Shown here piece after piece: positions 15,547 to 23,518 of a stretch of DNA of 46,198 bases (positions are counted from its first letter, which is position 1; each line of letters begins with the position of its first letter). The position numbers and the translations under genes were made by a program. The notes under the pieces were generated by a model that searched no databases, was not told where the DNA came from, and saw nothing but the letters and a program-made list of their open reading frames with translations. The DNA is taken from contig JAQWNM010000016.1 of assembly GCA_029268615.1 (NCBI GenBank), positions 1 through 46,198 of the forward strand, read 5' to 3'. Origin of the DNA: SAR86 cluster bacterium. Lineage in GTDB: Bacteria; Pseudomonadota; Gammaproteobacteria; Magnimaribacterales; Magnimaribacteraceae.

Positions 15547-17658
15547 ATGAAAAACTTAAAATATGCACTTTTAGTAATTAGTGCACTCATTACAAAAAGT
15601 ATATTCGCAGACGAGATTGAGGAGGTATTGGTGACTTCTTCTTTTATAGATCAAAAATTAAATGAAATAGAGAACCCTTTGCATGTTGTCAAAGGGGAAG
15701 AAATTTCTCAATCTATCCAAAGTTTGGGAGAGTCATTAGACAATCTCTTAGGAGTCGCATCAACAGACTATGGGCCAGGAGTGGGACAACCCATCATTAG
15801 AGGCATGTCTGGAAATAGAGTAAAAGTTCTCAATAATGGAATGGTAGTTAGAGATGTGTCGGGTCTTGGTGCAGATCATATTAATGATGTTGATTTGAAT
15901 AATATTCAACAAGTTGAGGTTGTAAGAGGCCCATCTTCGCTTTTATATTCAAAAGGAACTATTGGAGGAATAGTAAATTTAGTTGATAACACAATTGCTA
16001 GAAAAGATTTCCTAAGTTCAGATTTAAGGATAGGGCTAGAAGGTCAGTCTGTAAATGATGGCAACTCTCAGAATTTTTCTTATCAAAATAATTTGGGTGG
16101 ACTTAATATTAGTTTAGCTTATAAAGATTCACAATTTGGAAACTTTGATGTTCCTCATGGAGCTATCCTTCATACTGAAGATGAGCATGAAGAAGACTTG
16201 GGATACCTATCTAACTCTGATTATGAATCTACTCCCAAGAGATTTGGAATATCTAAAACCGGAGATTGGGGCTATATAGGAGTTTCTTTCAATAACATTG
16301 AAAGTCTTTATGGAATCCCTTTTCATGGAGAAGAACATGAAGAACATGAAGAACACGTAGAGCATGAAGGTGAAGAAGGTCATGAGGAAGAGGAGTATGA
16401 AGAGGAAAGGATCTTTTCCACTACAAATTCTGACGTTTTTAATTTAGAAGGTTCTTATATATTTAATAACAGTTCCTTAAAACAAGTGGATTACTACTTC
16501 AGAGATAGTGATTATTCCTTAACTGAGCAGCATGCTGAAGGAGAAGAGGAGCACGAAGAAGGACCTACCCTTTTTAAGAATAATGCAAAAGAATACGGCG
16601 CTATTTTTGATCTTACCAATGATTCATTTTCACAGAAAGTTGTTATCAATTTTGTAAAAGAAGATATTTTAATAATTGGCGCTGAAGCTTATATGAACCC
16701 TTCAAACAATGAAGAAAAAACTTTCGGCTACTATATTAGTAAAAAGCTAGATCTATTCCATTTAGATCTTGGCATAAGACATGACAAATTGAGTAGAAAA
16801 GGTTCAGTATCTCATAAAGAAGATAACGAAGAAGAGGGGCATGAAATGGAGTACTTTAATAGAGATATTAATAATACAAGCTTTGCTCTAAGTTTCGGGA
16901 AAGATATTAATGATTTCTTAGATATAAATTTAGGTATGTCTATTGTAGAAAGAGCACCTTCGGCAGTTGAGCTCTTTATGAATGGACCTCACCTTACAAC
17001 AGGAAGATTTGAGATTGGCAATACTAATTTAGAATCTGAGGAATCCAATAATATTGATTTGACCTTTAATTATGAAAATAATGGAATTTTTGGCTCCCTA
17101 ACTTTTTTTAAGAATGATGTAGATAACTACATTTATCTTTTAGATGAAACGGAAGAGGATCAGGAAGAGCACCATGAAGATGAGCATCATGAAGATTTAA
17201 TCTTAGCAAATTACCTTCAAAAGAATGCTGAATTTGATGGTTATGAGTTTGAGTTTGGTGTAGTTTTACCATTAGCAGAAGGCGAACTTAGTTTATCTTT
17301 TGGCCGTGATTCAGTATCTGGAAAATTTGATGATAGTAACAATATTCCCAGAATCGTACCTGCAAGAAATATCTATTCTGTAAGTTATTCAGAAAATGAT
17401 CTTGAACTCAAACTTGCTTTGAAGGATGTAGATAAGCAAGAAGATGTTGGTTTAAATGAGACATCAACAGAGGGTTACGAAATGTTAGATCTGAAGTTAA
17501 GCAAAGGATTTAGTCTTAGCGCGGGAACTAAATTAGATTTAATAATATTTGGGAATAACCTTTTAGATGAGGTAGCTAGAAACCACACATCTTTTGTAAA
17601 GAACGAGGTACCTTTAGCTGGCAGAAATTATGGAGTAAGATTTAATTTAAACTTTTAA
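15547..17658 (+). CDS. TonB-dependent outer-membrane receptor, ZnuD-like (probable zinc)
   Basis: 703 aa with a signal peptide (LLVISALITKSIFA), a TonB box region (EEVLVTSSF, residues 26-34), a plug domain (IRGMSGNRVKVLNNGM, EVVRGPSSLLYSKGTIGG about 124-141) and a beta-barrel ending in an aromatic-terminated strand (NYGVRFNLNF). Extracellular loops carry striking His/Glu clusters: about residues 258-287, about 325-335, near 410, and about 535-550 (EEHHEDEHHED). Histidine-rich loops of this kind define the ZnuD zinc receptor of Neisseria and relatives, so Zn(II) import across the outer membrane is the likely role. A strong aggagg site precedes the ATG. It is probably cotranscribed with the small CxxC protein upstream. 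Confidence 0.85.
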   Translation: MKNLKYALLVISALITKSIFADEIEEVLVTSSFIDQKLNEIENPLHVVKGEEISQSIQSLGESLDNLLGVASTDYGPGVGQPIIRGMSGNRVKVLNNGMVVRDVSGLGADHINDVDLNNIQQVEVVRGPSSLLYSKGTIGGIVNLVDNTIARKDFLSSDLRIGLEGQSVNDGNSQNFSYQNNLGGLNISLAYKDSQFGNFDVPHGAILHTEDEHEEDLGYLSNSDYESTPKRFGISKTGDWGYIGVSFNNIESLYGIPFHGEEHEEHEEHVEHEGEEGHEEEEYEEERIFSTTNSDVFNLEGSYIFNNSSLKQVDYYFRDSDYSLTEQHAEGEEEHEEGPTLFKNNAKEYGAIFDLTNDSFSQKVVINFVKEDILIIGAEAYMNPSNNEEKTFGYYISKKLDLFHLDLGIRHDKLSRKGSVSHKEDNEEEGHEMEYFNRDINNTSFALSFGKDINDFLDINLGMSIVERAPSAVELFMNGPHLTTGRFEIGNTNLESEESNNIDLTFNYENNGIFGSLTFFKNDVDNYIYLLDETEEDQEEHHEDEHHEDLILANYLQKNAEFDGYEFEFGVVLPLAEGELSLSFGRDSVSGKFDDSNNIPRIVPARNIYSVSYSENDLELKLALKDVDKQEDVGLNETSTEGYEMLDLKLSKGFSLSAGTKLDLIIFGNNLLDEVARNHTSFVKNEVPLAGRNYGVRFNLNF

Positions 17659-17695
17659 GTAAAATCATGAATTTAAATAGTATGACTATAATAAA

Positions 17696-18217
17696 TTGAA
17701 TATTTTTTATTTAAATCAGGATCCTAAGATAGCCGCTAAAGAGCACAATGATAAACATTGTGTCAAGATGATATTGGAATATGCCCAAATGTTATCTACA
17801 GCCCACAGAGAATTGGATGGGGATAAGAGAGCTGATGACTTATCAATGTATAAGAGAGCTCATTTGAACCATCCAAGTACTGTTTGGACTAGAGAAAATA
17901 AACCTCATTATGATTGGCTTTACAAATTGTTTGAAGCCTTATCTGATGAATATACTTTTAGGTATTCAAAAATACACACTACTGACAAACAGTTGAGAGA
18001 TATTTTAAGAGTTCCTCCAACGAATATTCCAAATGATAAGGATTTCAGACAACCACCTCAATGTATGCCTGATGAGTATAAGTGTGAAGATTCAGTAATC
18101 GCCTATCAGCAATTCTACATTGGAGAGAAAGCGCATTTTAGTGTATGGAAAAAGAGGGAAGTACCAGTTTGGTATGAAAGAATTAGATCTTGTAAATCTG
18201 TAACTAATCTAAAATAA
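17696..18217 (+). CDS. conserved protein of a family common in marine phages, function unknown
   Basis: 173 aa starting at TTG 17696; no ATG is available between it and the upstream stop at 17678, and MNIFYLNQDPKIAAKEH is where I expect the family to begin. Conserved-looking motifs are DKHCVKMILEYAQMLSTAHR, HPSTVWTRENKPHYDWLY, PPQCMPDEYK and KREVPVWYE. I remember near-identical patterns in cyanophage and pelagiphage genomes, annotated as hypothetical or DNA-repair-like. The many His, Asp, Glu and Trp residues suggest a metal-dependent enzyme. No other phage gene is adjacent. It lies 37 bp after the receptor stop and may have arrived by transfer. Confidence 0.7.
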   Translation: MNIFYLNQDPKIAAKEHNDKHCVKMILEYAQMLSTAHRELDGDKRADDLSMYKRAHLNHPSTVWTRENKPHYDWLYKLFEALSDEYTFRYSKIHTTDKQLRDILRVPPTNIPNDKDFRQPPQCMPDEYKCEDSVIAYQQFYIGEKAHFSVWKKREVPVWYERIRSCKSVTNLK

Positions 18218-18313
18218 TTAAAGAAAGCTTAGATATCATTAAAGTTAGTAAGTAAATTAAGATAATCCTGAATTAATAAGAGCTAAGCAGAAGAAGTAAG
18301 AAATTTATTGCTG

Positions 18314-19660
18314 CTAAGAGTTTCTCCATGCTCCCATTTTTAGAGAGATTACTAGCATTAAGCCAAAGAGAGTCATAGCTGTGGCAGCTGAATAAAACAC
18401 ACCTACAAGACCACTTGATAAGTAGTTTACAGAGACCCATCCACCTATAGCGGCAACTGCAAATCTTGCAGTTGTAGCTAATATAGGCCATCTCATTGCG
18501 TTTGCTCCTTGTGAAGCAAAGTAAAGAGATAACCCCAAACCTTGAAATGCAAAGCATAGTCCTACTATCTCAATGTATTGTTTGGTCACTAAATAAGTGG
18601 CTTGATCAGTTGCAAAAAAATGTATCCAATGATTAGAAGTCAAAGCAAGAATTAGACCTATTATTCCTGAAAATATTCCAGCAAATGAACCGCCAACCCA
18701 GCCTATCTTTTCAGCCCTTTCTATTTTTTTTGCACCTATATTTGTACCTACCATAGTTGTCATAGCAGACCCTATACCGAAAACTAATGGAATCATCAAA
18801 AATTCAATTCTTGAGCCTATTCCATATCCGGCAAGCGCTGAATCTCCAAACTGACCAACAAGGCCAGTAAGTACAAGAATTGTTCCTACTGTAAATATAG
18901 GTGCCAAAGATGCTGGTAGAGCAACACTAAAAATATCACTAAATAACTCTTTTTTAAAAGATAATTGGGAGAGCCTTAATTGAACTTCACTAGAGGTATG
19001 CAAAAGTTTTAAAACCATCAAGAGTGCTGTGAAAGCTCCAGTGAATATTGCAGATAAAGGAGCGCCAACTAAACCCAATTTAGGCATACCAAACCATCCA
19101 AGAATTAAACCTCCACCAAGAGTTATCTGGATTCCAGAACCTATTATCATAACCAGAGCAGGAAAACGCATATTTCCCATGCCTCTTAGAGCTGCGCTTA
19201 AAGTCCCTGATAACCAAATTAGTACGGCTCCAGATAAAAAGATCAAGCAATAAGAAAGTGATTCTTCTAATAATAACCCTGATCCCCCTAGAACCCCGAG
19301 CAAAATTTCTCCTCCAATAAGAAATATTGAGAAAAAGAGCAAACCTCCACAACTTGCTATTACTAATGAATGCCATAATAATTTTTCAGCTTTTTCTTTA
19401 TCTCTACTTCCTAAACTTCTGGCTAGTGAAGATGTTACTGCTCCACCAAGAGCTCCAAATGCCATCTGCTGAGTTAGCATTATTATTGGAAAGGCTAAAG
19501 CTACTGCAGCTAAAGAGGTAGTTCCAAGTTTACTGATAAACCAAACCTCTGTAAGCACAACAATGGCTTGTACAAAAAAAGCAATTGTATTCGGAGCAGA
19601 CATTCTTACCAGTAAAGGTAATACAGGATCGCTTAAGAACTCTTCCGTCCTAGAATGCAT
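18314..19660 (-). CDS. MATE-family multidrug/cation efflux transporter
   Basis: 448 aa with about twelve membrane helices in two related halves. Typical MATE features are PLLVRMSAPNTIAFFVQAIV at the start, WFISKLGTTSLAAVALAFPI, LRGMGNMRFPALVMIIGSGIQ, and in the second half VGQFGDSALAGYGIGSRIE followed by GIGSAMTTMVGTNIGAKK. It sits in the inner membrane and would export drugs or metabolites in exchange for Na+ or H+. The gene is monocistronic and convergent with the phage-type gene upstream, and divergent from the flavoprotein gene that follows. No ribosome site stands out at the ATG. Confidence 0.93.
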   Translation of the reverse strand: MHSRTEEFLSDPVLPLLVRMSAPNTIAFFVQAIVVLTEVWFISKLGTTSLAAVALAFPIIMLTQQMAFGALGGAVTSSLARSLGSRDKEKAEKLLWHSLVIASCGGLLFFSIFLIGGEILLGVLGGSGLLLEESLSYCLIFLSGAVLIWLSGTLSAALRGMGNMRFPALVMIIGSGIQITLGGGLILGWFGMPKLGLVGAPLSAIFTGAFTALLMVLKLLHTSSEVQLRLSQLSFKKELFSDIFSVALPASLAPIFTVGTILVLTGLVGQFGDSALAGYGIGSRIEFLMIPLVFGIGSAMTTMVGTNIGAKKIERAEKIGWVGGSFAGIFSGIIGLILALTSNHWIHFFATDQATYLVTKQYIEIVGLCFAFQGLGLSLYFASQGANAMRWPILATTARFAVAAIGGWVSVNYLSSGLVGVFYSAATAMTLFGLMLVISLKMGAWRNS

Positions 19661-19781
19661 TATTTATTTGTTATTGATTGGGAAGTTGAATATAGCATTA
19701 AATGTTGTCAGCGTGAACATAAGTCATAATGACCATCAGCAGAATAAAAGTCTAAAGCAGTAGCTTGTATTAATAGGTAAA

Positions 19782-21020
19782 ATGAATCTAATGAAAAAGA
19801 ATTTTGATGTCGTTATTCTAGGTGCTGGAGCTGCAGGATTAATGTGTGCAATAACTGCTGCTAAACGAAATAAAAATGTTCTGATATTAGAAAAATCTAA
19901 CATGCCAGGAAAGAAAATTCTTATGTCCGGTGGTGGCCGCTGTAATTTTACTAACCTTTACGTTGAACCAGAGCATTTCCTTTCAAATAACCCCCATTTT
20001 TGTAAAGCAGCATTGAAAAGATTCACCCCTAGTGATTTTATTTCTATGGTTGAAGAGCATGAAATAGCTTATGAAGAAAAAAAGCATCATCAATTATTTT
20101 GTATTAATTCTTCTAAGGATATTCTTAACATGTTGCTAAAAGAGTGTGATCAGTTAGGGGTAGAGCTATATACTGATATGGACACAGAAAAAGTAATCCT
20201 AAAAGATGAGGAAGGCCTAGATCCATTATATGAAGTAATTTCTAGACCCAATACCAATCCATCAGCTAAGAATATTTGTTTCGAGTGCAAATCTGTAGTT
20301 GTTGCAACAGGAGCTCTTTCTATTCCAACTTTGGGAGGGAGCGGTTTTGGATATGACTTAGCTAAGGAATTTCAATTGGATTTAATACCTAGAAGAGCAA
20401 GCTTAGTCCCCTTTATGTTCTCTGATAATATTAAAAATTTATGCGAAAGATTATCTGGCTTATCGGCTCCAGTAATAATTACTAGCAATAATAAAAATTT
20501 TTCAGAGTCAATGCTATTTACCCATCGCGGTTTGAGTGGTCCAGTTATTCTACAAATTTCAAATTACTGGAATCCAGGAGACCAGATTATTATAAACCTA
20601 CTTCCTTCAATTAATGCCTCTAAGGTTTTATTAGATGAGAAAGATAAATATCCCAAAACTCTTATTAGGAATATGTTAAATAACTATTTACCAAAGGCAT
20701 TGGTATTGGAGTTAGAAGAAATATTTTGGTTTGATTACAAAAATCATCCGCTTGCAGAAATTAGTAAAGAGAATATCCGACAAATAGGAAATCTTCTTAA
20801 TGCATGGAAGTTAAGACCTGCTGCAACCGAAGGCTATAGAACTGCGGAAGTAACATTAGGTGGAATAGATACAGATTTTATTAATTCTAAAACCATGGAA
20901 ATCAAAGATCATCCAGGATTATTCTTTATAGGTGAGGTAGTTGATGTTACTGGTCATCTAGGAGGCTATAATTTCCAGTGGGCCTGGTCTTCCGGTTATA
21001 GCGCTGGACTTGTGGCTTAA
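19782..21020 (+). CDS. NAD(P)/FAD flavoprotein, HI0933/BaiN family
   Basis: 412 aa. The N-terminal FAD dinucleotide fold is VVILGAGAAGLMCAITAAKR (about residues 10-29), followed by the family signature MPGKKILMSGGGRCNFTN (about 42-59). Further matches are VVATGALSIPTLGGSGFGYD, LFTHRGLSGPVILQIS, and the C-terminal FFIGEVVDVTGHLGGYNFQW with AWSSGY. This is the HI0933/YhiN/BaiN flavoprotein group, soluble and widespread, with a poorly defined substrate; one member reduces bile-acid intermediates. The start could be Met-4 (19791). The gene is alone, and the next operon begins 90 bp downstream with its own promoter. Confidence 0.92.
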   Translation: MNLMKKNFDVVILGAGAAGLMCAITAAKRNKNVLILEKSNMPGKKILMSGGGRCNFTNLYVEPEHFLSNNPHFCKAALKRFTPSDFISMVEEHEIAYEEKKHHQLFCINSSKDILNMLLKECDQLGVELYTDMDTEKVILKDEEGLDPLYEVISRPNTNPSAKNICFECKSVVVATGALSIPTLGGSGFGYDLAKEFQLDLIPRRASLVPFMFSDNIKNLCERLSGLSAPVIITSNNKNFSESMLFTHRGLSGPVILQISNYWNPGDQIIINLLPSINASKVLLDEKDKYPKTLIRNMLNNYLPKALVLELEEIFWFDYKNHPLAEISKENIRQIGNLLNAWKLRPAATEGYRTAEVTLGGIDTDFINSKTMEIKDHPGLFFIGEVVDVTGHLGGYNFQWAWSSGYSAGLVA

Positions 21021-21095
21021 CTTTGAGTTCATAAAGTAGGCATTTCATCTTTTTTTATTCTAAGAATTAGTTAAGTTAACAGAGTAGAATGCCTG

Positions 21096-21119
21096 TATAA
21101 TATACCCCCTATGGGTATA
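21096..21119 (+). promoter_or_regulatory. -10 box and CsoR-type operator overlapping the first start codon
   Basis: A perfect TATAAT lies at 21096-21101, directly followed by the inverted repeat tataccc (21101-21107) / gggtata (21113-21119) with a 5-bp spacer. The repeat includes the ATG at 21111-21113. Inverted G/C tracts flanked by A/T are the known recognition pattern of CsoR/RcnR/FrmR repressors, and a CsoR-family gene is the fourth gene of this operon. Transcription would start about 2-5 bases before the ATG, so the mRNA is probably leaderless; no Shine-Dalgarno is present. No good -35 is seen at 16-18 bp. Confidence 0.7.
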
Positions 21120-21716
21120 AAGTTTGTTTTTTTTTCAATCTTATTATTGATGTTGAGTCAGCTTGAGGCGCGGCCTATTTCATATTCTGGAGGCTCTACT
21201 CTCATGATGATATCTAATCAAATGCAGGATTCCGCTTACTACCACTACTCTCCTAATTATAAATTCTCAATAGGAATACAGAAAGTAAAAGATAAATATT
21301 TTAATTCAAGTTATTCGTACCTAAGGTTTACATATTTGCTTAATCGAAAAAATACAAAGGATTCTCAAAGAAACCTATATTTCCAATCTGGAATTTCATC
21401 AGATGGCATGGATAATTATTTTTATGGTACTCATGGAGACTGGGAAACAAGGAGGTTGTTTTCAGGATTTGGTTACAAAAAAACTGAAACTAAAAGGCAA
21501 GATTATTTTGAACAGTATTTTCAAGTTGGTATCGCACCCTACATTGGAGAATATGGCGACCTTCACACCTGGCTAATGCTAAAATCTAAAAATAACGAGC
21601 TAATCGATAATTGGGATACATATCCAGTTTTAAAAATGTTCAAGGGGAACGCTCTCATGGAGATAGGATACAGCGATTCATCAAAATGGGATGTTCATTT
21701 AATGTATAGGTTTTAA
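21111..21716 (+). CDS. exported protein of unknown function, first gene of the metal operon
   Basis: 201 aa. The start at 21111 gives a clear signal peptide (GIKFVFFSILLLMLSQLEA, cleavage before RPIS). The mature protein is rich in aromatic residues with alternating patterns (YSYLRFTYLL, NLYFQSGIS, LFSGFGYKKTE, YFQVGIAPYIG) and ends VHLMYRF with a terminal Phe. All of this suggests a small outer-membrane beta-barrel or a barrel-like periplasmic protein. Family not recognised. It leads an operon with a metal-binding protein, a MerT-like transporter and a CsoR-type regulator, so a role in metal handling at the outer membrane is an inference from position. Confidence 0.65.
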   Translation: MGIKFVFFSILLLMLSQLEARPISYSGGSTLMMISNQMQDSAYYHYSPNYKFSIGIQKVKDKYFNSSYSYLRFTYLLNRKNTKDSQRNLYFQSGISSDGMDNYFYGTHGDWETRRLFSGFGYKKTETKRQDYFEQYFQVGIAPYIGEYGDLHTWLMLKSKNNELIDNWDTYPVLKMFKGNALMEIGYSDSSKWDVHLMYRF

Positions 21717-21725
21717 GGAGAAAGT

Positions 21726-22139
21726 ATGAAAATTTTTTATTTTTTATTTTTAATTATTGTTTCTGTTTCAGCAACTGCTCAGGATCATGCAATGCATGAT
21801 ATGGATGCACACGGTCATGAAGGCCATCTGCATGACACCATGGTTGATGGCAAGCTTTTGGAGGTTGACTCTAAGAGATTTGATACCTTTGTATCAAATC
21901 TTAAGGGCAAGCAAGTGGCCATTATTAGCGTTAGTGGAATGGTTTGTGATTTTTGTGCCAGAGGAATTGAGAAAACATTTAGAAGGGACAAGAGTGTTTT
22001 AAAAGTGGATGTTGACCTAACTGGAGGCAAGGTTTTAATTGCATACAGCTCAGAAAAGAACATAGATTTTAAAGATATTAAAATGAAAATTATGTCGAAT
22101 GGACAAAATGCGACTGACCTTCAAATTATTGAATTTTAA
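21726..22139 (+). CDS. exported heavy-metal-associated (HMA) domain protein
   Basis: 137 aa with a signal peptide (IFYFLFLIIVSVSATAQ), a histidine- and methionine-rich N-terminal segment (DHAMHDMDAHGHEGHLHD, about residues 20-37), and an HMA ferredoxin-like fold carrying the metal loop GMVCDFCARGIEK (GMxCxxC, about 71-83). Such domains bind soft metals, mainly Cu(I) or Hg(II), between the two cysteines. Being exported, it resembles MerP or periplasmic copper chaperones. A good ribosome site (aaggagaa) precedes it, and the next gene starts two bases after its stop. Copper is the likelier metal because of the CsoR and PepSY neighbours, but mercury cannot be excluded. Confidence 0.85.
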   Translation: MKIFYFLFLIIVSVSATAQDHAMHDMDAHGHEGHLHDTMVDGKLLEVDSKRFDTFVSNLKGKQVAIISVSGMVCDFCARGIEKTFRRDKSVLKVDVDLTGGKVLIAYSSEKNIDFKDIKMKIMSNGQNATDLQIIEF

Positions 22140-22141
22140 TT

Positions 22142-22525
22142 ATGAGCAGTAACCAGGTTATTAATGATAAGTCAGCAAATTTTTTCTCATTATTTGCCTC
22201 ATCATCAACCTTAATATGTTGTGCTTTGCCAGCTCTTTTTGTGGCACTTGGAGCAGGTGCTAGCTTTGCAAGCTTAGTAAGCACTTTTCCATTTTTAATA
22301 ATTCTATCTCAGTATAAATTTTATATAACTTTTTTTGCTATTCTTATGATTTTTATTGCTGGTTATGTAAATTATAAAACCTATAAAATGCCTTGTCCTT
22401 CTGACCCTGAAAGTGGAAAAATCTGCATGCAAACTAGAAAGAGATCTAGAATAATTTATTATTTTTCAGTAGTAATTTTTCTCTTTGCTACAACTTTCAC
22501 CTACATCATTCCAAATTTTATTTGA
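22142..22525 (+). CDS. MerT-like inner-membrane metal transporter
   Basis: 127 aa with three membrane helices. The first contains the cysteine pair ICCALPALFVALGAGASFAS, as in MerT, where a vicinal Cys pair accepts metal from the periplasmic MerP. A second helix (FYITFFAILMIFIAGYVNY) is followed by a loop with two more cysteines (MPCPSDPESGKICMQ), also as in MerT, and a third helix (IIYYFSVVIFLFATTFTYII). Next to an exported HMA protein this forms a MerTP-like pair that would move a soft metal into the cytoplasm. No merA is present in the window. Spacing of 2 bp on one side and 3 bp on the other indicates tight translational coupling. Confidence 0.78.
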   Translation: MSSNQVINDKSANFFSLFASSSTLICCALPALFVALGAGASFASLVSTFPFLIILSQYKFYITFFAILMIFIAGYVNYKTYKMPCPSDPESGKICMQTRKRSRIIYYFSVVIFLFATTFTYIIPNFI

Positions 22526-22528
22526 TAT

Positions 22529-22789
22529 ATGAAACATCCTTGCCATAAAAACCAATTAAATAGTTTAAAGCGAATAGAAGGACAAATTCGTGGGATTGAA
22601 AAGATGATTGAAGATGGAAAATATTGCATTGAAATATTACATCAAATTAAAGCCGTTAAAAATTCAATAACTTCGGTTGAAGGCAAGATACTTAAGAGGC
22701 ATCTTAGAGAATGCGTAAAAGAATCTTTAAAAGGGGATAGTTCTTTTGATAGTAAGGTTGATGAGATCGTACAAATTCTTAAAAGATGA
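22529..22789 (+). CDS. CsoR/FrmR-family metal-sensing repressor
   Basis: 86-aa all-helical regulator. The start (MKHPCHKNQLNSLKRIEGQI, then RGIEKMIEDGKYC) is the family signature. The residues that sense Cu(I) in CsoR are all present with correct spacing: Cys33, His58 and Cys62 (YCIEIL, then RHLREC), and there is an extra Cys5/His3/His6 cluster at the N-terminus. It should repress its own operon by binding the G/C inverted repeat at 21101-21119 and release it when metal binds. Its last codon overlaps the next gene's ATG. The copper specificity is inferred from the ligand set. Confidence 0.9.
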   Translation: MKHPCHKNQLNSLKRIEGQIRGIEKMIEDGKYCIEILHQIKAVKNSITSVEGKILKRHLRECVKESLKGDSSFDSKVDEIVQILKR

Positions 22790-23463
22790 GATTTCTTATC
22801 CGTTATATTCATAAATATTTGAGTTTCTTTATTTCATTACAGTTATTGTTATGGACTATTTCAGGTATCTTCTTTGCATTTAATAAAATTGAGCTAGTTA
22901 GAGGCGAACAATACAGGCTAATTCCTAATTACTCTTTTAATCTCAGCAACTTCGATTTTGAAATTTATGACGCTATAAATGTAAAAGTTATGAAAAGACT
23001 AGGAGAAGATATTTTAGTAAGTAAAAGAGAACTAAATACTAAATATCTAGATATTGATGGTAAGTCGATTGCTAAAATTTCTTCAAAAGAAGCAAAAAAG
23101 ATAGTGCAAGACAGAACAACATTAAATCCTATAAGTGCAGAAGAGATAATAAAACAAAAAAATGGATCAGAATATAGGGGCAGAGAATTACCGCTCTATA
23201 AAGTATTGAGCAGTGACATTGATGATAAAGAAATAAATGTTTACCTCAATATGTATTCTGGTGAGATTGTTGCTATTCGGTCTTTTCAATGGAGTGTTTG
23301 GGATCTAATGTGGGGATTCCATATTATGGATTGGCAAGAAAGGGATGATATAAATAATTTACTCCTAAAGATATTTTCTATTCTAGCGTTGTTAAGTGCA
23401 ATAACAGGAATTCTCCTATTTTTTAAAGTTGATATTAATTCTGGAGTATCAACAGAAGAATAG
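22786..23463 (+). CDS. PepSY-domain membrane protein
   Basis: 225 aa, overlapping the csoR-like stop by ATGA. An N-terminal helix (YLSFFISLQLLLWTISGIFF) and a C-terminal helix (IFSILALLSAITGILLFF) bracket a periplasmic region of about 150 residues with a PepSY-like part (SSKEAKKIVQDRT, then VYLNMYSGEIVAIR). The motif WDLMWGFHIMDWQERDD before the last helix is typical of the PepSY-associated membrane family that includes iron- and copper-linked reductases. It is the last gene of the metal operon. A role in metal reduction or in assisting metal transfer is inferred from the company it keeps. Confidence 0.8.
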   Translation: MRFLIRYIHKYLSFFISLQLLLWTISGIFFAFNKIELVRGEQYRLIPNYSFNLSNFDFEIYDAINVKVMKRLGEDILVSKRELNTKYLDIDGKSIAKISSKEAKKIVQDRTTLNPISAEEIIKQKNGSEYRGRELPLYKVLSSDIDDKEINVYLNMYSGEIVAIRSFQWSVWDLMWGFHIMDWQERDDINNLLLKIFSILALLSAITGILLFFKVDINSGVSTEE

Positions 23464-23518
23464 TTAAATTAAATAAGTCTGATAAAGTATTGTTAAGATG
23501 TTAATTTAAGGAGATGGC

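Noticed and set aside
16320-16400. Tandem gaa-cat-like repeat as a DNA microsatellite
   Set aside because: It encodes the His/Glu loop of the TonB receptor and stays in frame, so it is explained by protein function, though length variation between strains is possible.
18273-19521. Several reading frames of 64 to 98 codons overlapping the MATE gene
   Set aside because: All are shadows in other frames of the well-supported transporter gene.
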